DNA from: Alphaproteobacteria bacterium | GTDB lineage: Bacteria; Pseudomonadota; Alphaproteobacteria; Caulobacterales; Parvularculaceae | Direction: 5' to 3' | DNA: 64,000 nucleotides | Assembly: GCA_030433215.1 (NCBI GenBank) | Contig: JAUIMC010000005.1 | Location: 142,033 to 206,032 of the forward strand | In this document: positions 54,765 to 63,114 of the stretch, piece after piece | Layout: each line of letters opens with the position of its first letter | How positions within the stretch are numbered: position 1 is the first letter of the stretch | Program-made: the position numbers and the translations under genes | The notes under the pieces: model-generated | Told to the model about the DNA's origin: nothing | What the model saw: the letters and a program-made list of their open reading frames with translations, nothing else | Database searches by the model: none

Positions 54765-55676
54765 TTAAAAGGGGCCGTCGTCGATCTGGCCCTCAAACTT
54801 TTCGGCGACGGATTTGGCGTCTTTCTTCGCCTGTTTCTCGCTTTTTTTGCGTTCGCCTTTGATTTTCTTACGTAATTCTTCGATCTCGTCGGGGCTCAGA
54901 GAATCCTCAACCTTGCCGCCGAGATCCACAACGCTGCGCAAATTGTTGCCCATATCCGCGATTCTGGCGGGCGCAGAGGCGAGGAAGCTTTCGGAGACCG
55001 CCTTTTCCTCCATGGAGCCCGGCATGGAGAAGCGAAGCTTTTCCTCCGTCGACATCCTGGAAAACATCAGTCCGAACGAGCTGGCGCCGGTGAAGGACTG
55101 GCTGAGAAAATAGGAAGCCCTTGAAAGCTCGCCCTGGGCCGCGACCACCAGTTCCCGCTGTTCCGGGGTGAGGTAGCCCGACTGCTCCTGCTTATCGAGT
55201 TCCGCGCGGATTTCCTTGGCACGCTCCCCAAGCTTTTGTGTGGCGTTCAACCGGTCCTGGTCGATCTGCTGCTGGGGATCGCCGCCCTGAAGCGCCGCTT
55301 CAAGCTGAGCGACGTAAGCAGCCGATTTGTTCTCCAGATTCAGCGCCTTTTCAACGCTGGACATCCCCTCCGCGGCGTGCAGCGCGGTGCGGTTGATGAA
55401 ATCGGTCGTGGCGGCCAGCATGACGCCCGGATCGTCGATCGAGCAGATCACGGAGCGCTTTTCGAGAACGCCGCGGCCAAAACCGATGGTCCGGCGCATG
55501 ACCTCGCCTTCAACGCCGCTTCCGCCGCCGATATCGAATTTGTTTTTCAGCCCCACGCAGGCGCCGTCGAACAGGCTGTCGCCCAGGTTTTGCGCCTGAG
55601 CGGGAGCACTCAAGGCCATGACGCCCGCGGCGCAGGCGCCGGCAAGCAGTTTCAGCGAAATAGACGATTTCGTCAT
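54765..55676 (-). CDS. Exported coiled-coil protein of unknown function (303 aa)
   Basis: 303 residues from the ATG at 55676. A signal peptide ends at AQAQ. Two Cys in the N-terminal third may form a disulfide. The middle (about 110-190) is a long helix with heptad character containing DQDRLNATQKLGERAKEIRA. The C-terminus is a highly charged Lys/Glu helix. No family recognised. It forms unit B alone and has the cluster motif before it. A periplasmic structural or adaptor role is a guess. Confidence 0.65.
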   Translation of the reverse strand: MTKSSISLKLLAGACAAGVMALSAPAQAQNLGDSLFDGACVGLKNKFDIGGGSGVEGEVMRRTIGFGRGVLEKRSVICSIDDPGVMLAATTDFINRTALHAAEGMSSVEKALNLENKSAAYVAQLEAALQGGDPQQQIDQDRLNATQKLGERAKEIRAELDKQEQSGYLTPEQRELVVAAQGELSRASYFLSQSFTGASSFGLMFSRMSTEEKLRFSMPGSMEEKAVSESFLASAPARIADMGNNLRSVVDLGGKVEDSLSPDEIEELRKKIKGERKKSEKQAKKDAKSVAEKFEGQIDDGPF

Positions 55677-55732
55677 AAGGTATTCCCCGGTTCTCAACTG
55701 TGTTTCAGCTCGGCATATGCAACAATAAAAAC

Positions 55733-55756
55733 AACGGACGGATCAGGCGTTTTTTT
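55733..55756 (-). promoter_or_regulatory. Cluster motif, copy B
   Basis: Plus-strand AACGGACGGATCAG (55733-55746) and T-run 55750-55756. In gene direction: A-tract, CTGATCC, GTCCGTT. The T-run touches the stop codon of the upstream 222-residue gene. Confidence 0.65.
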
Positions 55757-56424
55757 CAGCAAGACGCGCCGCCCGCGCCAATCCTTGCTGCTGATTCCTC
55801 AATGCCGCGATAGATGATGTCGCCATAGAACTGCGAGAGAGCGGCGTCCGAATCGGTGGTCCCAATTCTGATGGAATGATTCACGGACTGCGCCACCGGC
55901 ATGGAGCCGTCGCAAAAACCGTGCACGCGAAAATGAAAGTCGCCCACAATATCGCGCTCCGTGCGTTTCGCCCTGATTTCGCCCACGAGGACATAGCCGC
56001 CGCGTTGCAAGGGGGCGAGAGATTGCACATTGGCGCCGACGCCCGCCTGGACATTCTCCAGCACCTGGATCACGGCCTCGGCGTAATTGCCAAACTGCGC
56101 GCAGTCATCATGCGTGAAAGACCCGTCGACCACCGGACAGTCATAGCTGTAGCGAAGCTTTTGAAAATCCGCATGCAAGGGCGTCAGATCAATGGTTTGA
56201 TGCGCATGAGACTGGAGTTCGCTGACAAGCATCGTCTCTACGCCATAACTCGTCACGGTGCTCGCATTGACGGGTTGGGCGTTCAGGGTGACGCGCAGCA
56301 GCGTGGCCACGGGCGCCGCAGAGGCGGCCCCGTTCATCGCCAGCAAGGCGCCAGCCAGGGCGGCGAACCCGCCGGCCCGCCGCCGGGGAAAGCGACGCTT
56401 TTCTTGACTGGACCGGCGCATCAT
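55756..56424 (-). CDS. Exported protein of unknown function (222 aa)
   Basis: 222 residues. After basic N-terminal residues a signal peptide ends at ASAA. The mature part has strands and helices in an order like FlgO/LpoB-type proteins: a helix around MLVSELQSHA, then RGGYVLVGEIRAKRT and FHFRVHGF. It contains two Cys pairs that could form disulfides and ends AGGASC. The ATG overlaps the stop of the 457-residue gene and AAGGAGAACA precedes it, so the pair is coupled. Function unknown. Confidence 0.65.
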   Translation of the reverse strand: MMRRSSQEKRRFPRRRAGGFAALAGALLAMNGAASAAPVATLLRVTLNAQPVNASTVTSYGVETMLVSELQSHAHQTIDLTPLHADFQKLRYSYDCPVVDGSFTHDDCAQFGNYAEAVIQVLENVQAGVGANVQSLAPLQRGGYVLVGEIRAKRTERDIVGDFHFRVHGFCDGSMPVAQSVNHSIRIGTTDSDAALSQFYGDIIYRGIEESAARIGAGGASC

Positions 56425-57794
56425 TGTTCTCCTTTCGACAATTTCGGGAGCGCGTTTATAATCGCGTATTTGAAATAGGCTTCTTCACTCTCGGACGACG
56501 GCGCCGGCTGCGATGCATGCCGCGTGAATGAAATCACGCCCAGAAAATCTTCATCGCGTATGGTTTCCGGCTCGCCCTGCGGCTCGCAGGCATTTCGGTT
56601 GGTTCTCGCCCTCACCCGGCTTAGCTGCGCATAATAATCGTCGGTAAGGCTTATACCGTCGGGATCAGGGCTCATTTCATGCGAAACGAAGTCCAGTTTG
56701 GCGACATGTTTGATGCGGGCCAGTCTGGGGCTGATGGAGAAACGGCGCAGTCCGCCCACCATGGACTTCCGGTCCTGCGGCAAATGCAGCCTCACGCCGA
56801 CTTCATAGGCCGTATCCTGACGCCAGTCGGAAAAGTTCAAGGGCGGCAAGGTTGCGTGTCCCGCTTCCGAAAGAGACGACGTCAGCCCATGCACAAGAAG
56901 CCCGGCAAGCTGTCCGCACTTTTTCGACCCCGGACGGCAGCCATTGGGGATATTGCACATATCCGTTCCCGGCTCGGGCTTGTCCCACTCGAAGAGGTCC
57001 CGCGCGCCTTGCGTGCCGACCCAAATTCCCGTCACCATGTGACGGGCGTCGCGATTGTCGAGGGAGCGCGCATCGGTTTGCGCAGCGAGCATGCGCAGAC
57101 GGCTGAAAGCCAGCTCCGCAGCGTTCAGATATGACTTTGCAAAGTGAAGGCGTTTGTCCTTTTCCGAGTAGACCGGCTCGCTTGCGACTTTGGTGATGTC
57201 GAGGCCGATCGCGGAAGATGAGAGAACGATTTCCCTGGTTTGAAGATCGAACAGAACCGCCGAAACGCTGGTCGTGAAATAGTCGCTATATATCTTGGAG
57301 TCGCCCTTTTTCAGCGGGTCGCGCTGTTCAAAGGTGAAGTGATCCTCATAGGAGCCAATGAAGATCAGCCCCAGAATACGTCCGAAATAGGTCTCCAGAG
57401 AGCCAATTGCATAGCGCGGCAGGGTATCGCCGCGGCTCACGGCTTTCATGGCGCTTTCGGCGTCGGCGCGATAAAGCGCGACGGGGTAATCGGACAGCGT
57501 TGGGAACCCGGCCGTCGCGCCCGGAGCCCCTGACACCAATGTGTCGAGCCGGTTGCTGACAGGATAAGCGCCCTCTCCTCCGTCGCGCTCTGCAATCAGA
57601 ATGTCATAGAGCGTGCTTTGCGTGTCTTCCTCCACATAACCGATGCCGCCAAAGACAATCAGCGTCGTGTCTGCGGTCGGCGTGACCTTCCGGTCGGCCG
57701 CCGCCGCACTGGTCACGGGAAGCAAGACGGCGGCGAGCAGCGCCAAAAGCCCAGCAATGCGACAGGCCTGATGCTTGCCTCCTTGCGTTGTCAT
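56421..57794 (-). CDS. Exported protein of unknown function (457 aa)
   Basis: 457 residues from the ATG at 57794 (GGGGAGCAGGG upstream). A signal peptide ends near SAAAA. TLIVFGGIGYVEEDT begins the mature part; a later stretch SAVLFDLQTREIVLSSSAIG resembles the strand pairs of CsgG/TolB-like domains. A Cys-rich loop (CNIPNGCRPGSKKC) lies in the middle. No family assigned. Its longer in-frame start would overlap the protease gene by 25 bases. It is the third gene of unit A. Confidence 0.65.
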   Translation of the reverse strand: MTTQGGKHQACRIAGLLALLAAVLLPVTSAAAADRKVTPTADTTLIVFGGIGYVEEDTQSTLYDILIAERDGGEGAYPVSNRLDTLVSGAPGATAGFPTLSDYPVALYRADAESAMKAVSRGDTLPRYAIGSLETYFGRILGLIFIGSYEDHFTFEQRDPLKKGDSKIYSDYFTTSVSAVLFDLQTREIVLSSSAIGLDITKVASEPVYSEKDKRLHFAKSYLNAAELAFSRLRMLAAQTDARSLDNRDARHMVTGIWVGTQGARDLFEWDKPEPGTDMCNIPNGCRPGSKKCGQLAGLLVHGLTSSLSEAGHATLPPLNFSDWRQDTAYEVGVRLHLPQDRKSMVGGLRRFSISPRLARIKHVAKLDFVSHEMSPDPDGISLTDDYYAQLSRVRARTNRNACEPQGEPETIRDEDFLGVISFTRHASQPAPSSESEEAYFKYAIINALPKLSKGEQ

Positions 57795-57817
57795 CGCCCT
57801 GCTCCCCGTTTTCCCTG

Positions 57818-58816
57818 TTATTCGCCGGTGATCGCGACCCAACCGCCATTGGCGGCGGGGTCTTGAGCGGGCGAAGCGGGCTGTTCGGCGGGTTTCGCCG
57901 GGGCGTCCGCCGCAGCCGTTTTGGCTGGCGGCTCGGCGGCCCGCGCCGCCGGAGCAGACGGCTGTTGTGCTGCGGGCTGATCCGCAGTTTTGCTCGCCAC
58001 GGCGCCGACAGGCAGAAAAGCGGCGATTTCGTTGGCGATGAAGCTGATCACCACGCCCTCATTATATTTGTCCTTAATGCCGGCATGATGGAGGGCGATA
58101 ATTTTCTCGCCATTGACGGCGAAGACCGGCGAGCCGGAAGAGCCGCCCTCGGTGTCCGCAAGATAGTGCAGCCAGGGATTGGAGACTTTCACGACCTCGG
58201 TGTTGTTTGTGACAATCTCCTTGGACCGGCCGGAGGGGTGCTGGATGATTTTCACCGCCCGCTCCCGCGTCACGGCGGCGGGATCGCGCTCAAGCTCCAG
58301 CCAGCCATATCTTTCACCGAGCGGCACAGTCAGCTCGAGCAGCGCATAGTCGAGATTCTCATTCGATGCAGCGACGCGCCTTACGCCCGAGAGCGACTCT
58401 CTGGGACCGACCTCGCCTTCCGACACATGCTCCATGGCGATATAGACATTGCCAATGGCGATCGTCCCGCCGCCTTCGCCCACGATGCAGTGATGGTTGG
58501 TCAGGAACAGATTGGGGCCGACCAGCGAGCCAGAGCAAACGCTGCTCTTGTTGGGCTGGTCTTCCGGCAAGTATATGAATTGGCCGACTTTTCGGCTCAA
58601 CGCCACATTCGGATCGTTTTGCGGCAGATTCCGGATTTTGACGAAATCCGGCGCGCCCAAGGTTTTTTCGAGTATTTTGGACTCCGGCGCGACCCGAAAC
58701 TCTCCGGTGATGGAGGTCCAGCCGCCGGCTTCGTCGAAATTGGATGGAAAGCTTTCAGCCCCAGCGAATGCGAACAACGCTGCAAGCCCAGCACCGAGTG
58801 CAAATAGGTTTTTCAT
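57818..58816 (-). CDS. Secreted trypsin-like serine protease
   Basis: 332 residues. Signal peptide 1-20. The chymotrypsin-fold domain has the full triad: His109 in TNHHC, Asp156 in ENLDYALLEL and Ser227 in GGSSGSPVF. A Pro/Ala-rich tail of about 55 residues follows. The short sequence GGWTSITGE at 31-39 recurs as GGWVAITGE at the very C-terminus (324-332). It would act in the periplasm or outside and could process cluster partners. It is the second gene of unit A. Confidence 0.9.
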   Translation of the reverse strand: MKNLFALGAGLAALFAFAGAESFPSNFDEAGGWTSITGEFRVAPESKILEKTLGAPDFVKIRNLPQNDPNVALSRKVGQFIYLPEDQPNKSSVCSGSLVGPNLFLTNHHCIVGEGGGTIAIGNVYIAMEHVSEGEVGPRESLSGVRRVAASNENLDYALLELTVPLGERYGWLELERDPAAVTRERAVKIIQHPSGRSKEIVTNNTEVVKVSNPWLHYLADTEGGSSGSPVFAVNGEKIIALHHAGIKDKYNEGVVISFIANEIAAFLPVGAVASKTADQPAAQQPSAPAARAAEPPAKTAAADAPAKPAEQPASPAQDPAANGGWVAITGE

Positions 58817-58837
58817 GGCATGCCTGCTTCTGTTGGA

Positions 58838-59380
58838 TTACCGCTCGCGCGGGGAAAAACGAATAGAACCAAATTCGGAAAGCGATATTTTTTCGCCTCC
58901 CTCAAGGACGAAACCGTCGCCGGCAAAATCATAATCGCTGACGGCGGTCCAACGGCCGTTCACAAGACGCTCCAGGACCCACCCGCTGCTCACGATCTCC
59001 TGCGGAGCGAGCACGCTGTTCAGCGTGACCGCTCGCTCGGCGTCGGAATGGAGGAACGTCACGGAGATTTTAGGAGGAAGAGCCTCAAGCACCTGGTCGC
59101 CATTGCGGCGGGCGGCGTAAAGACGCCCCTCCGCCGGCGCGAACAGGAGCCCCGCCCCATCCCACAGAGCCCACTGAAAAGGGCTCAACGCAGCAGCCCC
59201 GCCGCCATTCAATCTTGCGTCCAGGGCGGCGGGAACCGGCGCATTGGCGTCAGGTCCGGCGGCGGCCGTGGCGCAGCCCGCCAGCCCCGCCCCGAGCAAC
59301 GCCGCCAGGACGCATTTCGCCCCCTGTGACGCAAAGCGTCCCGAACGCCCTCTGGCGAGTGTATAAAACTGCAAAATCAT
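58838..59380 (-). CDS. Lipoprotein of unknown function (180 aa)
   Basis: 180 residues. A signal peptide with a basic N-region ends in the lipobox LAGC. The mature part is Ala-rich then shows strand-like segments (RLYAARRNGDQVLEAL, SVTFLHSD and VLEGGEKISLSEF). I recognise no domain. It is the first gene of unit A, so expression probably begins at 59410-59440. It may anchor the protease or the other exported proteins at the membrane. Confidence 0.7.
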   Translation of the reverse strand: MILQFYTLARGRSGRFASQGAKCVLAALLGAGLAGCATAAAGPDANAPVPAALDARLNGGGAAALSPFQWALWDGAGLLFAPAEGRLYAARRNGDQVLEALPPKISVTFLHSDAERAVTLNSVLAPQEIVSSGWVLERLVNGRWTAVSDYDFAGDGFVLEGGEKISLSEFGSIRFSPRER

Positions 59381-59414
59381 GAATTCCCCTCAGCGAAATT
59401 AACCATAACAGCAC

Positions 59415-59440
59415 TATCGGAGGGCTTTGAAGTTTTTTTT
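59415..59440 (-). promoter_or_regulatory. Cluster motif, copy A (weak)
   Basis: Plus-strand ATCGGAGGGCTTTG (59415-59428) keeps 9 of 14 positions of the motif found in the other four copies, and an eight-T run follows at 59433-59440, as in the others. Position about 35 bases before the first gene of the cluster. In gene direction a TTATGG element follows, a possible -10. Confidence 0.4.
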
Positions 59441-59613
59441 GGCTGAGGCAACGGCTCTTTGCCGCGATGGGCAAAACTTGCGCGTGAATTTTGCGCCTCA
59501 AAAAAAGGGGCGTCTTCAAAAAGGAAAATTATAATAAAGAGAAATCAATTACTTATAAAATAAAATAACTTTAGTACAGCGGCGCTATATTTTCCATACA
59601 TTGATTTCGCCCA

Positions 59614-60630
59614 TCAGGCTTTCTCCATGACTTTCTTCAAGGCCGCGCCGACGCGGGCGGGCCCCGGAAAATAATCCCATTCATGCGCATGTGGGTACGG
59701 CGTGTCCCAGCCCGTCACCCGCACCACCGGGGATTCCAGATGATAGAAACAGTTCTCGGCGACGATCGCCGCAAGCTCGGCGCCGTAGCCGCAGGTGCGC
59801 GTCGCCTCATGCACGATGACGCAGCGCCCGGTTTTCTGCACGGACTTTTCGATGGCTTCCATGTCGAGCGGCAGCAGCGTCCTCAAGTCGATGATCTCCG
59901 CATCGACGCCGGCCTCTTCGGCGGCCGCTTCGGCGACATAGACCATGGTGCCGTAGACGAGCATGGTGACCTCGGCGCCTTCGCGCCTGATCGCCGCCTT
60001 GCCGAGGGGGACCGTGTAATAGTCTTCGGGAACCTCGCCGAGCGCGTGCTTCGACCAGGGCGTCACCGGGCGGTCGTGATGGCCGTCGAAGGGACCGTTA
60101 TAAAGACGCTTCGGCTCGAGGAACATCACCGGGTCTTCGTCTTCAATCGAAGCGATCAGGAGCCCCTTGGCGTCGTAAGGGTTGGACGGGATTACCGTTT
60201 TGAGACCCGCCACATGGGCGAACAAAGCCTCGGGGCTTTGGGAGTGATTGACCCCGCCGAAGATGCCGCCGCCCGTGGGCATGCGCACGACCAGCGGCGA
60301 TTCGAATTGCCCGCCCGAGCGGTATCGCATCCGCGCGGCATCTTGAACGAGTTGATCATAGCCGGGATACATATAGTCCGCGAACTGGATCTCCACACAA
60401 GGGCGCTTGCCGTAAGCGGCCATGCCGACCGCCGCCCCCACAATGCCGCTTTCATTAATGGGCGTGTCGAAACAGCGATGCTTGCCGTATTTCTCCTGCA
60501 AGCCTTGCGTGCAGCGGAAGACGCCGCCGAAAAAACCCACATCCTCGCCGAAGACGACGACATTATCGTCGCGCGCCATGGCGACATCCATGGCGGACCG
60601 GATCGCCTGGATCATGGTCATGCGCGCCAT
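59614..60630 (-). CDS. bkdA2: Branched-chain 2-oxoacid dehydrogenase E1 beta subunit
   Basis: 338 residues from the ATG at 60630 (GGGAG upstream). MTMIQAIRSAMDVAMARD and VVVFGEDVGFFGGVFRC open the pyrimidine-binding half, and QFADYMYPGYDQLVQDAARMRYRSGGQ follows. The C-terminal transketolase domain ends with VTGWDTPYPHAHEW. With the alpha subunit it decarboxylates 2-oxoisovalerate, 2-oxoisocaproate and 2-oxo-3-methylvalerate. The E2 and E3 genes are not downstream, where the envelope cluster begins. Confidence 0.93.
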   Translation of the reverse strand: MARMTMIQAIRSAMDVAMARDDNVVVFGEDVGFFGGVFRCTQGLQEKYGKHRCFDTPINESGIVGAAVGMAAYGKRPCVEIQFADYMYPGYDQLVQDAARMRYRSGGQFESPLVVRMPTGGGIFGGVNHSQSPEALFAHVAGLKTVIPSNPYDAKGLLIASIEDEDPVMFLEPKRLYNGPFDGHHDRPVTPWSKHALGEVPEDYYTVPLGKAAIRREGAEVTMLVYGTMVYVAEAAAEEAGVDAEIIDLRTLLPLDMEAIEKSVQKTGRCVIVHEATRTCGYGAELAAIVAENCFYHLESPVVRVTGWDTPYPHAHEWDYFPGPARVGAALKKVMEKA

Positions 60631-60631
60631 C

Positions 60632-61798
60632 TTAAACTCCCGCTTCCTGGCGCTGGCGGCGAAGATGCAGCGGCATTTCCTTATAGACGTCCTCGAACAT
60701 GGTGGCGGGCGAAGAATGCGGCCCGTCATGAAGCGTGCCGTTCTTCTCGGCCTGCTTTTGCGCCTCTGCGATTTCGATATCGATTTCAGCGACAGCTTGC
60801 GCATGACGCTCTTCCGTCCAGATATCTTGAGCGATCAGGTGCTGCTTGAGACGGTCGACAGGGTCGCCGAGCGGCCAGGCCTCGGAATCGTTTTTCGGGC
60901 GGTAGGCGGACGGATCGTCCGATGTTGAATGGGCGCCGGTTCTGTAGGTGAGAAACTCTATCGCCGTTGGCCCGAGCCCCGCCCGTGCGCGCTCCGCCGC
61001 CCATTTGGCGGCGGCGTAGACCGCGAGATAGTCATTGCCGTCGACGCGCAGGGCCGGCAGGCCGAAGCCGACGCCTCTCGCGGCGAAGGTGGGGCTGGAG
61101 CCGCGCGCCAGACTCTCGCGGCTGGAAATCGCCCACTGATTATTCACGATATTCAAAATGACGGGCGGGCGATAAGTAGAGGCGAACAGCATGGCGGAAT
61201 AAAAATCGGATTCCGCCGTCGCCCCTTCCCCGATCCAGCCGACGGAAAGGCCGTCCTTCCCGTCCATCGCCTGCGCCATGGCCCAGCCTACGGCCTGGAT
61301 ATATTGCGACGCCAGGTTTCCCGAGATTGAAAAATAGCCATAATCCCGTTCCGAATAGAAAACAGGCATCTGCCGGCCCTGAAGCGGATCTTCTGTGTTT
61401 GAATAGATCTGATTCATCAGGCGGACGACGGGGCATCCGTTGGCGATCAGCAGGCCTTGCTGACGGTAAGTCGGAAAGTGCATGTCGCCGGGGCGCAAAG
61501 CCCTCGCAAAAGCACAGGCGATCGCTTCTTCCCCCAGCGCCTGCATGTAAAAGCTGGTCTTTCCCTGACGCTGGGCCATGGTCATGCGCGTGTCATAGGC
61601 GCGCACTTTCAGCATGTCCCTCAACCCTTCGCGCAGCGCCTCTTCGCTGATTTCCGGCGCCCAGGGGCCGACAGCCCGTCCTTCGGCGTCGAGCACGCGA
61701 ATAAGACGATAGGCGAGCTCGCGCATCATTTCGGCAGGCTCGTCAATGGGCGGTCTGCGTATGTCGCCCGCTTTCGACAGAAGGGATTCGTCAACCAC
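60632..61798 (-). CDS. bkdA1: Branched-chain 2-oxoacid dehydrogenase E1 alpha subunit
   Basis: 388 residues, starting with GTG at 61798. GWIGEGATAESDFYSAMLFAS and LNIVNNQWAIS form the thiamine-diphosphate motif (GDG replaced by GEG-like pattern in context), and TYRTGAHSTSDDPSAYR is the loop with phosphorylatable Ser in eukaryotic relatives. The gene is one base from the beta subunit gene, so the pair is coupled. It makes branched acyl-CoA precursors including isovaleryl-CoA for the liu pathway at 7-15 kb. Confidence 0.92.
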   Translation of the reverse strand: MVDESLLSKAGDIRRPPIDEPAEMMRELAYRLIRVLDAEGRAVGPWAPEISEEALREGLRDMLKVRAYDTRMTMAQRQGKTSFYMQALGEEAIACAFARALRPGDMHFPTYRQQGLLIANGCPVVRLMNQIYSNTEDPLQGRQMPVFYSERDYGYFSISGNLASQYIQAVGWAMAQAMDGKDGLSVGWIGEGATAESDFYSAMLFASTYRPPVILNIVNNQWAISSRESLARGSSPTFAARGVGFGLPALRVDGNDYLAVYAAAKWAAERARAGLGPTAIEFLTYRTGAHSTSDDPSAYRPKNDSEAWPLGDPVDRLKQHLIAQDIWTEERHAQAVAEIDIEIAEAQKQAEKNGTLHDGPHSSPATMFEDVYKEMPLHLRRQRQEAGV

Positions 61799-61822
61799 GT
61801 ATTGTTTCTTTCAGAACGCGTG

Positions 61823-62902
61823 TCATGCCGCGGGTTGCGCTTTTGCTGAATTGCCGGCGCGCGCGGCGTTGTCGATGATCTCTTGCGCCATCATGTCCGC
61901 GATCATGTATGTGGGGGCGCCGGCGCGCTGGGCGCGATCGACAACCGCTGTCACCCGGCCTTTCACCGCATCGACTTTGGCGGTCACTTTCTCGAAATCA
62001 TTGTCGCCTTGATATTCCGCCGCGACCATGATGATGCCGCCGGCGTTGATGATGTAATCCGGCGCGTAGAGAATTCCCTTTTGATGCAGCAAGTCGCCCG
62101 CTTGAGCGTCGGCAAGCTGATTGTTGGCGCCGCCGGCGACGATTTTCGTCTGAATCCTGTGCGCATTTTCCTGCGTGATGACGCCGCCCAGCGCACAAGG
62201 GGAAATGACATCCACGTCCGCGAACAGCACCTCTTCAGGCGACATGGCCCGCGCGCCTGTTTCATCGCAGATTTTTTCAACTTTCGCTTTATCAATATCC
62301 GCAACGACAAGCGATGCGCCGGCCTTGGAAAGAAGGCGGCAGAGATGCCCGCCGACGCCGCCCAGCCCCTGAACGGCGACCGCCAGCCCCTCAAGGTTGT
62401 CGCGGTCTAACTTGTTTTTGACGGCCGCTTCCATGCCGCGCAGCACGCCCCTTGCAGTAAAAGGAGACGGGTCGCCGCCGGCCGCGCCTTTCTTCGCCGC
62501 AAGGCCGCTGACATAGGGGGTCTTGCTTGCAACCCATTCCATATCCTTGACGGAAACACCGACATCTTCCGCCGTGACGTAAAGACCGCCAAGCGAATGG
62601 ACGGCTTCCCCGAACGCTTCGAAAGCTCTTTGGCGGTTTTCACTGGAGATCGGCCCCAAGATCACCGCCTTGCCGCCGCCAAAAGGCAACTCTGCAAAAG
62701 CATTCTTGTAGGACATTCCCCGCGACAGACGCAGCGCATCCGTTAACGCAGCTTGCGACGTCTGATAATTCCAGAGGCGACACCCGCCCGCCGCTGCGCC
62801 AAGCGCCGTGGAATGAATCGCGATGACCGCTTTCAGACCGGATGGCTTGTCGTTGACGAAAACCGTCTTTTCGTGATCGTCAAATCCGGCGCAATCGAAC
62901 AT
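61823..62902 (-). CDS. Leucine dehydrogenase (Glu/Leu/Phe/Val dehydrogenase family)
   Basis: 359 residues from the ATG at 62902. The N-terminal domain has AAAGGCRLW and FAELPFGGGKAVI, with the catalytic Lys; the Rossmann part has AVQGLGGVGGHLCRLL. This arrangement and length fit leucine or valine dehydrogenases. It oxidatively deaminates branched-chain amino acids to 2-oxoacids with NAD. It is the first gene of the unit with the E1 subunits and is divergent from an Lrp-type regulator. Confidence 0.9.
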   Translation of the reverse strand: MFDCAGFDDHEKTVFVNDKPSGLKAVIAIHSTALGAAAGGCRLWNYQTSQAALTDALRLSRGMSYKNAFAELPFGGGKAVILGPISSENRQRAFEAFGEAVHSLGGLYVTAEDVGVSVKDMEWVASKTPYVSGLAAKKGAAGGDPSPFTARGVLRGMEAAVKNKLDRDNLEGLAVAVQGLGGVGGHLCRLLSKAGASLVVADIDKAKVEKICDETGARAMSPEEVLFADVDVISPCALGGVITQENAHRIQTKIVAGGANNQLADAQAGDLLHQKGILYAPDYIINAGGIIMVAAEYQGDNDFEKVTAKVDAVKGRVTAVVDRAQRAGAPTYMIADMMAQEIIDNAARAGNSAKAQPAA

Positions 62903-63067
62903 GGCTTTGCTGCTTTCCTTTCTCAGGCGGCGCCCGCAAGAGCTTTCACGCGATGCCGGCCAACCGGACCGCAGACGCTTTTTCCGTCTAAAAGCGCGGC
63001 GCCAATGAGCAGATTTTGTAATTCTCCGTCTGCGAAATATCATTATCTATTTATTGTTTTCAGGGGC

Positions 63068-63094
63068 TTTTCTGGCATTATTCATGCCTGAAAA
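63068..63094. promoter_or_regulatory. 27-bp inverted repeat, probable Lrp operator
   Basis: The arms TTTTCTGGCAT (63068-63078) and ATGCCTGAAAA (63084-63094) are inverted copies with one mismatch around a TATTC centre. It lies 20 bases before the Lrp-family gene and about 165 bases before the leucine dehydrogenase gene. It overlaps a possible -10 (CATTAT) spaced 16 bases from TTGTTT. A site for the adjacent regulator is likely. Confidence 0.65.
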
Positions 63095-63114
63095 ACTCAC
63101 TGGGCGCATAATTC

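Noticed and set aside
47647..59380. Type VI or type IV secretion system or toxin-immunity locus
   Set aside because: No TssB/C, VgrG, Hcp, ClpV, VirB4/D4, secretin or pilin homologue is recognisable; OmpA and SLT domains alone do not define such systems.
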